A stretch of 6,397 bases of DNA from Euryarchaeota archaeon UBA173 (lineage in GTDB: Archaea > Thermoplasmatota > Poseidoniia > Poseidoniales > Thalassarchaeaceae), in the NCBI GenBank assembly GCA_002498925.1, contig DAJH01000008.1, forward strand, positions 1-6,397. The letters are read 5' to 3'. Shown piece after piece: positions 1-5,386 of this stretch; position 1 is the first letter of the stretch, and every line of letters begins with the position of its first letter. A program made the translations under genes and the position numbers. The notes beneath the pieces were generated by a model. The model worked only from the letters and a program-made list of their open reading frames with translations. It was not told the DNA's origin and did no database searches.

Positions 1-171
1 TTCGGTGATTTCAATGATATAATCATCGATCAGCATGGTCGTGCATGGTTCGGTCTGGCGCACAACGTGGGTGGAGAGATTGGGATTTTCGGGACTATGG
101 CTATCGGGCCATCACTACGTGGTAACGGAACCCTGACAGAAATTCCTTTGGGTGGGCCTGGGACCCTCTAG
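1..171 (+). CDS. C-terminal fragment of a secreted-type repeat protein, possibly sialidase/BNR-like (partial)
   Basis: Frame 1 is open from the first base of the window to TAG at 169-171, giving 56 residues that begin FGDFNDIIIDQHGRAWFGLA and end PLGGPGTL. The pattern 'GDFND-x-x-ID-x-x-GRAWFGLAH' followed by 'GIFGTMAIGPSLRG' resembles the final blade of sialidase/BNR-type beta-propellers, in which a short 'D-x-x-G-x-x-W' strand turn is typical; this is a resemblance by eye, not a search result. The protein start, any signal peptide and most of the domain lie outside the window, so neither length nor catalytic residues can be judged. The gene runs towards the LysE-family gene and ends inside its last codon. 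Confidence is good that this is a real coding end and low for the family. Confidence 0.6.
   Translation, partial: FGDFNDIIIDQHGRAWFGLAHNVGGEIGIFGTMAIGPSLRGNGTLTEIPLGGPGTL
168..171. other. Shared palindromic stop CTAG of two convergent genes
   Basis: The four bases CTAG contain TAG in both directions. The plus-strand gene stops at 169-171 and the minus-strand LysE-family gene stops at 168-170. The two reading frames therefore overlap tail to tail, and no separate terminator can lie between them; each transcript must end inside the other gene or run on as antisense. Confidence 0.85.
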
Positions 172-824
172 AGGGTATCCCATACCCCCTCCATATTGTA
201 CGCGTCCCAAGCATATGAGGCCGAGAACAAAAGCATCGCGACTCCACAGAACGCCAATAGTCTTCGATAAGCGACTGGGGAGATGCGCCCCCCGGCTCGA
301 TGGACTGCATATGCGATCGCTGCCTTGGTCAGCATTATCGTAACGAGGAACGTCACTGCATATGCGATGGGCGCAATGATGGTTTCCTCGATGGCGGAGG
401 CCATCAGTGGCCCCCCTATCAGGAACCAGAAAACGTAGACGTTCGGATTGAGTAAGTTGGTTATCACCCCTCGGAGGAAGGAACCAGTGGGCGGAGGGGC
501 GTCCGCGTTGATGTCAGGGGGCTCTAGGTAGAAGCACTGAATTCCCATCCAAGCAAGGAAGGCCGCCCCCGCTGCTGTAACCAGGAACAGGAGCGTTTGA
601 TCTTCTGCGAGCCACGCGGCCGCGAATAGGCTGAATATCACCAGGGGGCCGTCTGTGAATATCGGCGCAGCTGCCGTCCAAAGACCGGCACGGAGGCCGC
701 CAGAAAGTGTTTCTCGGATCACCATGGTCAGCAATGGCCCTGGCTTGATTCCCTCGACGATCCCCAGTGTTGCTCCTGCGAAGGCGAGACCCAGTATCAA
801 ATCCAACTGTAGTGGATCGGTCAT
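168..824 (-). CDS. LysE/RhtB-family amino-acid exporter, six-span membrane protein
   Basis: A 218-residue, very hydrophobic protein, normal in length for the LysE/RhtB/CadD superfamily of export carriers, which move amino acids or related small solutes out of the cell. The family signature near the first membrane span is clear: 'KPGP' at residues 27-30, followed by 'ETLSGGLRAGLWTAAAPIFTDGP' in two steps (residues 38-60), matching the usual PGP...G...G..AG pattern. The second conserved block, NLLNPNVYVFW at residues 123-133, is the usual 'NPK-aromatic-x-FW' element. About six spans are visible (roughly residues 9-30, 44-72, 77-99, 115-140, 148-172, 187-206). The ATG at 822-824 follows a G-rich run (GGGGGG, five bases before it) that can serve as ribosome-binding site. 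The gene starts 15 bases after the BI-1 gene ends, so it is probably last in that operon. The substrate cannot be told from sequence. Confidence 0.88.
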   Translation of the reverse strand: MTDPLQLDLILGLAFAGATLGIVEGIKPGPLLTMVIRETLSGGLRAGLWTAAAPIFTDGPLVIFSLFAAAWLAEDQTLLFLVTAAGAAFLAWMGIQCFYLEPPDINADAPPPTGSFLRGVITNLLNPNVYVFWFLIGGPLMASAIEETIIAPIAYAVTFLVTIMLTKAAIAYAVHRAGGRISPVAYRRLLAFCGVAMLLFSASYAWDAYNMEGVWDTL

Positions 825-839
825 GCAGGCCCCCCTACA

Positions 840-1634
840 CTACCTCTTCGAAACGGCGGCGAGTTTAGCTAGAAGCTCGAGTATCTCCAGATATAGCCAG
901 ATGAGGGTCACCATGAGGCCGAAGGCCGCCCTCCACTCGAGCTGTTTCGGAGCGCCACGCTCGACCCCCCTCTCGATGAAGTCGAAGTCAGCCACGAGGC
1001 AGAGTGAAGCTATTCCCACCACGAACAGGGAGAAGAGAATCCCGAGGGGGCTGGCCTCGTGGATAACCGGAACTCTGAATCCCAGGAAAAGCCCGATGAT
1101 GTCGACGAGGTATATGAGAACGATAGCCGAAAGCGATGAGTAAACGGCGATCTGGAGGTTCTTACTCCACGAGATGAGGCCCGCACGATAAATCACGAGC
1201 ATGGCCCCCAGTATCCCAAGGGTGAGCACCACCGCCAGTATCCCAATTCCTGGGAAGTATATCTCGTAGATCCATGTTATCCCCCCCAATACCAAGCCCT
1301 GTAAAATCGCGTACGTGCTGATCAATACCGGGTTGGTTGATCCAGTGAAGATAATCACGAGGGCCAGTATGAAGCCCGTGATGGCGCCAAGGAAGACCAA
1401 TGGGGCCGATGCGGGCATAAACATCGCCGTCGCGATTGCGGTTGTCGCTATGAGTATCAGGAGTATTCCCGTCTTCTCTGCGGTCCCTTCCATGGTCATC
1501 ATGTTGGAGTCCTGGTCATCCCACCAAGGGGCGTCGGAGTAGGCGCTCTTGTCGAAAGTCGAGTCGGACAATGCAGGGTTTCTGGAGCGGTACATGGCAC
1601 TGCTCAGAAGGGGGTCCTTCTCAAGGGTTGGCAC
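840..1634 (-). CDS. Bax inhibitor-1 / YccA-like seven-span membrane protein
   Basis: A 264-residue protein with a short polar N-terminus and about seven spans (roughly residues 55-72, 77-98, 103-124, 128-150, 158-184, 195-216, 226-247). It fits the BI-1-like branch common in actinobacteria and some archaea (the BaxI_1-type domain): 'RSRNPALSDSTF' at residues 16-27 is the typical opening. The C-terminal block 'VADFDFIERG' followed by 'EWRAAFGLMVTLIWLYLEIL' is the family hallmark. Its acidic residues correspond to the region that forms the pH-sensitive aspartate latch in bacterial BI-1 homologues, which conduct calcium. The role here is inferred only: membrane ion leak or stress protection. The annotated start is GTG at 1632-1634, six bases after the uvrA stop, without a visible Shine-Dalgarno. 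An ATG at 1593-1595 (residue 14) would start right at the conserved 'MYRSRNPALS' and is a serious alternative, giving 251 residues. Confidence 0.85.
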   Translation of the reverse strand: MPTLEKDPLLSSAMYRSRNPALSDSTFDKSAYSDAPWWDDQDSNMMTMEGTAEKTGILLILIATTAIATAMFMPASAPLVFLGAITGFILALVIIFTGSTNPVLISTYAILQGLVLGGITWIYEIYFPGIGILAVVLTLGILGAMLVIYRAGLISWSKNLQIAVYSSLSAIVLIYLVDIIGLFLGFRVPVIHEASPLGILFSLFVVGIASLCLVADFDFIERGVERGAPKQLEWRAAFGLMVTLIWLYLEILELLAKLAAVSKR

Positions 1635-1640
1635 TCATTT

Positions 1641-4600
1641 TTACAAGAGAGCTGCCAAATGGACGCCCGTGTAGCTATCGGAGGCATCCGGTATCTTGTC
1701 AGGCGGCCCTTGGGCGACTATTTGGCCCCCTAGTTCGCCGCCCTCTGGGCCGAGGTCGATGACCCAGTCCGCGCACTTGATGACATCGAGGTGGTGCTCG
1801 ATGATGATCACTGTGTGGCCGTTCCTCCTGAGGCGCAGTAGGACTTGGATGAGTTGGTGGACGTCTGACATGGCGAGGCCCGTGGTCGGCTCGTCTAGGA
1901 CGTACAGGGTGTGCTTCCTTGGCGGTCGGTGCAGTTCGGTGGCGAGTTTCACCCTCTGGGCCTCCCCTCCGGAAAGCGTTGTGGCAGGCTGGCCTAGCCT
2001 GATGTAGCCGAGGCCCACTTCGTTCATCGTCGAGACGATGCGGTGAATCCCCCTCTGGTTCTCGAAGAATGAGCAGGCCTCCTCGACGCTCATCTGCAGT
2101 ACGTCGTGGATGGTTTTGCCCCTCCACTCCACCTCTAGCGTCTCTCTGGTGTACCTCTTGCCCTTGCACACGTCGCAGGTGACCCAGACATCGGGCAGGA
2201 AGTTCATCTCCAGCTTCGTAGAGCCTGCGCCTTGGCATGCCTCGCAGCGCCCTCCCCTGACATTGAAGGAGAACTGCCCGGGCTCGTACCCCCTCTCCTT
2301 CGCCAGTGGAGTCGACGCGAAGAGGGACCTGATGGGGCCGAATGCTTTCGTGTATGTGGCTGGGTTGGACCGGGGGGTTCTACCAATCGGGGATTGGTCG
2401 ATGACGATCACCTTGTCGACGTTCTCTATCCCCTCCACTGAATCATGGCTTCCTGGCGTCTCGTCCGTACCCTGGAGTTCCCTGTTTAGGATTGGGGCTA
2501 TTGTACCGGTCACCAAGGACGACTTGCCGGAGCCGGAGACGCCTGTCACCGCTACCATGCAACCCAGGGGTATCCCGACATCGATGTCCTGGAGATTGTT
2601 CTGTCTCGCCCCCTTGACAACGAGCCATTTGTCCTTGTCTGGGGTGGCTCTGTCTTCCGGGAGGGGTATGTGTGACTCGCCCGAGAGGTAGGCGCCTGTG
2701 ATGCTTTTCTCGGCCCCTAGTAGGTCGTCCAGGGACCCGTTGGCAACTATTTCGCCACCTTCCTTACCTGCACCCGGGCCTATGTCTACCAGCCAATCGG
2801 CTTGCCTCAATGTGGCCTCGTCGTGTTCGACAACTATCAGCGTATTTCCTAGATCGGTTAGCTCTCTGAGAGTCTCTAACAGCCTTCCGTTGTCCCTTGG
2901 GTGGAGCCCTATGCTGGGCTCGTCGAGGACGTACATGACGCCTGTTAATCTCGTACCTATCTGGGTTGCAAGCCTAATTCGTTGGGACTCACCGCCCGAG
3001 AGGGTGTTTGCCCTTCTATCGAGTGTCAGGTAGTCGAGTCCGACCAATGCGAGGAACCTCAGACGCGATTCAATCTCTTTGATTATCTCCCGGCCGATGA
3101 ACATCGATCTCTCGTCCAGCTTTGCAGCAGGCGCTGCTTCCTCGTCTGGCTCGTCCCTCTCGATTCTCTCCCACGTGTCGTCAAGGTGCCCCAGTCTCCA
3201 CTTCTGAACTGTGGCGAGCGCCTCTAGGACGCTGCAACTGGATATCCCTGGGAGCGTGACCTCTCCGACAGTGACGCCACTGACTGCCCTGTTTAGCTTC
3301 CTTCCCTCGCACTCTGAGCATGGCTCGTCCGTCATGAAGGAGGATAGTCGTGACCGGGTTCTATCGGATGAGGTGTCCGTGTAGGTTCGCTGGAGGCGGG
3401 AGAAGACTCCCTCCCATGGCTTCATCATCCTGTAAGAGGAGCCTTTCTGGGAGTTGAAGACGAAGTTGATCTCTGTACTGCCCGAGCCGTGCATTAGGAT
3501 GTCTACGTCGTCTTCATCCATCTCACCGAAGGGAACGTCTGTGGGTATCCCGTAGTGGTCGCAGGTCTGTGTCATTTGGCTCCTGTACCACCCAGACATC
3601 ATTGAGCGGCGGAATGGTTTGATGCACCCCTCCCCTACTGTCGCGGTCCTGTCCACAACCAGGTCGTAGGCAAAGGAGCGTTGCACGCCGAGGCCCTGGC
3701 AGGAGGGGCACGCGCCGAGGGGGTTGTTGAATGAGAATACCCTAGGGCTCATTTCAGGAAGGAACGCTCCATGCTCCGGGCAGGCGAACTCCTCTGAGTA
3801 GGGTATTACTTCCCCCTCTTTCGTCCTGAACCTCTGCTCCTCCTTGTTGTCCTTTCCGGGTTTAGGCGCGCTCAGACTCTCTATCGCCACGGTCCCCGCC
3901 CCTATCCTCAGGCCTGATTCGATCGCTTCGGTTAGCCTCTGTCTGTTGCTCGGATGAAGGAGGAGCCTGTCCACTCTGACATCGATATCGTGCCTGAGGT
4001 TCTTCTCCAAGCTGGGTGGTTCCTCGAACGACTCCTCCCTTCCGTTAACTTTGCCAACTAGGTATCCTTGCTCGACTAGTGCCTTGAACAGGTCGGCATG
4101 GGTGCCCTTCCTGTTCCTCACGGAGGGAGACCAGATTGCGATAGCGTGGCCCTCGAATCTCCACATTACATCGTCGACTATTTCCTGGACTGTCCTCCTG
4201 GCAACCTCACGCCCGCAATCAGGGCAGTGTGGCAGACCCACACGGGCCCAGAGTAGCCTCAGATAGTCCATTATCTCGGTGACGGTTGCGACGGTTGAAC
4301 GGGGGTTGTGGCTTCCCTGCTTCTGATCTATGCTTATCGCAGGCGACAGTCCCTCTATGCTATCGCAGTCTGGCTTCTTCATCTGCCCCAAGAACTGCCT
4401 TGCATAGGAGCTCAGGCTCTCGACGTATCGCCTCTGGCCCTCTGCGTAGAGGGTGTCGAAGGCGAGGCTTGACTTGCCGGAACCCGAAACACCAGAAATG
4501 ACTACGAATTTGCCCCGGGGTATGCTGACGTCGATATTCTTGAGATTGTGCGTTCTTGCCCCTTTGACCTCTATCCAGCCCTCATCGGAGAATCCGTTCT

Positions 4601-4667
4601 TGTGGTTCTCGTCCATCTCAGCACCCTTGTAGCGTTCCGACGTGAGAGAGGATGTCCTTGAATTCAT
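1641..4667 (-). CDS. uvrA: UvrABC excinuclease subunit A (damage-recognition ATPase)
   Basis: A complete 1008-residue UvrA, the dimeric ABC-type ATPase that finds bulky DNA lesions and loads UvrB in nucleotide excision repair. Visible in order: first Walker A GVSGSGKSS (59-67); Q-loop region QKQGSHNPRSTVATVTEIMD (115-134); a UvrB-binding-domain segment including RNRKGTHADLF (about 184-194); first zinc module C296-x2-H299...C320-x2-C323; first signature LSGGES (556-561); Walker B VLDEPSIGLHP (580-590); H615 in VVEHDE. The second half has Walker A GVSGSGKSS (709-717), zinc module C808-x2-C811-x19-C831-x2-C834, signature LSGGEAQR (898-905), Walker B VLDEPTTGL (923-931) and IIEHHLDVIK. It is somewhat longer than the usual about 940 residues, through an N-terminal extension of about 30 residues and an acidic insert at 501-522. 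ATG 4665-4667 overlaps the upstream stop as ATGA; ATG 4614-4616 (residue 18) is an alternative. No uvrB or uvrC is present nearby. Confidence 0.98.
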   Translation of the reverse strand: MNSRTSSLTSERYKGAEMDENHKNGFSDEGWIEVKGARTHNLKNIDVSIPRGKFVVISGVSGSGKSSLAFDTLYAEGQRRYVESLSSYARQFLGQMKKPDCDSIEGLSPAISIDQKQGSHNPRSTVATVTEIMDYLRLLWARVGLPHCPDCGREVARRTVQEIVDDVMWRFEGHAIAIWSPSVRNRKGTHADLFKALVEQGYLVGKVNGREESFEEPPSLEKNLRHDIDVRVDRLLLHPSNRQRLTEAIESGLRIGAGTVAIESLSAPKPGKDNKEEQRFRTKEGEVIPYSEEFACPEHGAFLPEMSPRVFSFNNPLGACPSCQGLGVQRSFAYDLVVDRTATVGEGCIKPFRRSMMSGWYRSQMTQTCDHYGIPTDVPFGEMDEDDVDILMHGSGSTEINFVFNSQKGSSYRMMKPWEGVFSRLQRTYTDTSSDRTRSRLSSFMTDEPCSECEGRKLNRAVSGVTVGEVTLPGISSCSVLEALATVQKWRLGHLDDTWERIERDEPDEEAAPAAKLDERSMFIGREIIKEIESRLRFLALVGLDYLTLDRRANTLSGGESQRIRLATQIGTRLTGVMYVLDEPSIGLHPRDNGRLLETLRELTDLGNTLIVVEHDEATLRQADWLVDIGPGAGKEGGEIVANGSLDDLLGAEKSITGAYLSGESHIPLPEDRATPDKDKWLVVKGARQNNLQDIDVGIPLGCMVAVTGVSGSGKSSLVTGTIAPILNRELQGTDETPGSHDSVEGIENVDKVIVIDQSPIGRTPRSNPATYTKAFGPIRSLFASTPLAKERGYEPGQFSFNVRGGRCEACQGAGSTKLEMNFLPDVWVTCDVCKGKRYTRETLEVEWRGKTIHDVLQMSVEEACSFFENQRGIHRIVSTMNEVGLGYIRLGQPATTLSGGEAQRVKLATELHRPPRKHTLYVLDEPTTGLAMSDVHQLIQVLLRLRRNGHTVIIIEHHLDVIKCADWVIDLGPEGGELGGQIVAQGPPDKIPDASDSYTGVHLAALL

Positions 4668-4945
4668 GTATTCTCAGTGGGGTTGACGGCAACGGCTGGC
4701 GTCAGCTTCCTCGGCTGTCTCCTGTGCCCAATTATGGACAGCACCCACCACCCGATGGAAAGGATTGGTGTTGAGATGAGTATCACCAGCAACGCCCACA
4801 TGTACACTATGCCATTGGATACCGACCACGCCCAAATTGAGGCTGCCGCTATGACAGCCAAGAAGAGTATCCTAGAGGCCTCGCCGGGCGTCTTCCAGCC
4901 GCGGTGATCGACCCTGGGCGCGAAAAGGTAGTCCATTACACTCAC
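4664..4945 (-). CDS. Small two-span membrane protein of unknown function
   Basis: A 93-residue protein that I do not recognise. It has a polar N-terminus rich in basic residues (R11, H14, R15, K18, R25). Two hydrophobic spans follow at about residues 26-42 and 46-72, linked by a very short turn (SVSNG), and then a basic tail HRRQPRK and a polar end. By the positive-inside rule both ends should be in the cytoplasm, making a hairpin in the membrane. The start is GTG at 4943-4945, preceded by AGGTG with five bases between, a good Shine-Dalgarno partly supplied by the TAG stop of the gene before it; ATG at 4934-4936 (residue 4) is an alternative. Its stop TGA overlaps the uvrA start as ATGA, so the two are probably co-translated. 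That is context only: no repair function can be read from the sequence. Confidence 0.8.
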   Translation of the reverse strand: MSVMDYLFAPRVDHRGWKTPGEASRILFLAVIAAASIWAWSVSNGIVYMWALLVILISTPILSIGWWVLSIIGHRRQPRKLTPAVAVNPTENT

Positions 4946-4957
4946 ACGAACACCTAT
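4945..4957 (-). promoter_or_regulatory. Ribosome-binding site AGGTG overlapping the upstream stop codon
   Basis: On the minus strand the sequence reads ATAGGTGTTCGTG. The TAG stop of the 41-residue gene (4954-4956) supplies the first two bases of AGGTG, which matches the core of the Shine-Dalgarno consensus and lies five bases before the GTG start at 4945. This supports GTG rather than the ATG three codons later, and suggests translational coupling of the two small genes. Confidence 0.5.
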
Positions 4958-5079
4958 CTGGCCTCGGCTTGGTGTTGCTTCTTCGTCACTGTCTGCTCAT
5001 GCGTCGTCCACTGCTCGAAGACGTACTCCTCTGTTTCGATTCTGAATAGCAGCACGTCATCTACACCCATCGGATTCAT
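4954..5079 (-). CDS. Very small charged protein (41 residues), unknown function
   Basis: A short reading frame from ATG 5077-5079 to TAG 4954-4956. It encodes 41 residues: an N-terminal MNPMGVDDVLLFRIETEEYV, an aromatic middle (FEQWTTHEQ) and a basic-polar end (VTKKQHQAEAR). The hydrophobic/aromatic core flanked by charge suggests a small folded or partner-binding protein; no membrane span and no cysteines are seen. The evidence that it is real is contextual. It fills the gap exactly in the direction of the uvrA cluster, ends eight bases before the next start, contributes to that gene's ribosome-binding site, and has a TATA-like box 22-30 bases before its ATG. The frame stays open upstream to TAA at 5182-5184 but has no other ATG, GTG or TTG after that stop. 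I do not recognise the family. Confidence 0.55.
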   Translation of the reverse strand: MNPMGVDDVLLFRIETEEYVFEQWTTHEQTVTKKQHQAEAR

Positions 5080-5100
5080 GCTGCTCGGTTCGTCGTTCTG

Positions 5101-5109
5101 GACATAAAG
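5101..5109 (-). promoter_or_regulatory. Candidate archaeal TATA box for the 41-residue gene
   Basis: The minus strand reads CTTTATGTC, 22-30 bases before the ATG at 5079. That is the distance at which an archaeal TATA box directs transcription to start at or next to the start codon, and no Shine-Dalgarno is visible before this ATG. The match to TTTATATA is partial. An A/T-rich stretch further out (ACATATACAT, about 5149-5158) is a second candidate that would give a leader of roughly 45 bases. Confidence 0.35.
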
Positions 5110-5135
5110 CGTTGTTTGAATGAACGGTTTATTGG

Positions 5136-5306
5136 CTATTGGTCGATGTATATGTATTCTGAATTCTGATACTTTCCTTGTTTACTGCCCCATGGATCTT
5201 TCGGCTTTGTTTTCTTGGTAGATTTTCTTTGTTTGTTTAGCAATATTGCAGACAACACCAATGCTATCCCACCTAACAATCCGATGGCAATTTCAAAATT
5301 ATTCAT
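5136..5306 (-). CDS. Small single-span membrane protein (56 residues), unknown function
   Basis: An open frame from ATG 5304-5306 to TAG 5136-5138. The product begins MNNFEIAIGLLGGIALVLSA and has one hydrophobic segment at about residues 4-23. A strongly basic stretch NKQRKSTKKTKPK follows, then a polar tail with DPWGSKQGKY and an aromatic end YIYIDQ. This is a credible type of small anchored protein, with N-terminus outside and a basic cytoplasmic tail, by the positive-inside rule. It cannot be assigned to a family. The codons are clearly more A/T-rich than in the neighbours (many AAA, ATA and TTG), partly because of the lysines. There is no Shine-Dalgarno before the ATG; a TATA-like box sits about 26 bases upstream, so the mRNA may be leaderless. 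It lies on the same strand as the uvrA cluster and may be its first gene or a separate unit. Confidence 0.6.
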   Translation of the reverse strand: MNNFEIAIGLLGGIALVLSAILLNKQRKSTKKTKPKDPWGSKQGKYQNSEYIYIDQ

Positions 5307-5327
5307 GGTGTACGGAGGGTTGGTGAG

Positions 5328-5337
5328 TTTATGATAT
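5328..5337 (-). promoter_or_regulatory. Candidate archaeal TATA box upstream of the 56-residue gene and the uvrA cluster
   Basis: On the minus strand this reads ATATCATAAA. Its centre is about 26 bases before the ATG at 5306, the classic position for an archaeal promoter driving a leaderless transcript. It lies in the 80-base gap after the moeA-family stop and is the most likely entry point for transcription of the small genes and perhaps uvrA. No clear operator or LexA-like palindrome was seen in the gap. Confidence 0.45.
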
Positions 5338-5386
5338 GCTGTTTGGTGTATTATTGAGAAATGGAAATCATTTTTTTCAATGGCCT

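Noticed and set aside
655..1143. Plus-strand 162-residue open frame.
   Set aside because: It is the complement of the well-supported LysE and BI-1 genes, spans their junction and has no family-like features.
1699..2238. Minus-strand 179-residue open frame in another frame within uvrA.
   Set aside because: It is arginine/proline-rich, typical of a shifted-frame shadow, while the uvrA frame here contains the second LSGGE and Walker B motifs.
2110..2691. Plus-strand 193-residue open frame.
   Set aside because: It is antisense to uvrA, whose conserved motifs fix the real frame; the product is low-complexity shadow sequence.
5077..5105. ATG at 5103-5105 as the start of a longer small protein, joined to the 41-residue frame by one missing base (reading MSQNDEPSS before MNPMGVDD).
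   Set aside because: In the given sequence this ATG is in another frame and stops after nine codons. One added base in the GG at 5100-5101 would fix it, so a sequencing slip is conceivable. However, the same bases fit a TATA-like box at the correct distance from ATG 5079, so no frameshift is needed.
4904..5107. Plus-strand 67-residue open frame, cysteine- and serine-rich.
   Set aside because: It is antisense to the 41- and 93-residue genes, has no promoter or ribosome-binding site, and would contradict the tight co-directional spacing there.
5371..5377. Run of seven T on the plus strand as a terminator.
   Set aside because: The adjacent genes are all on the minus strand, where this is a run of A; no plus-strand transcript is known to end here and there is no stem.
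5307..5386. SOS-type operator (LexA box) before the uvrA cluster.
   Set aside because: No CTG-N10-CAG or GAAC-N4-GTTC palindrome is visible in the gap; only the TATA-like box stands out.
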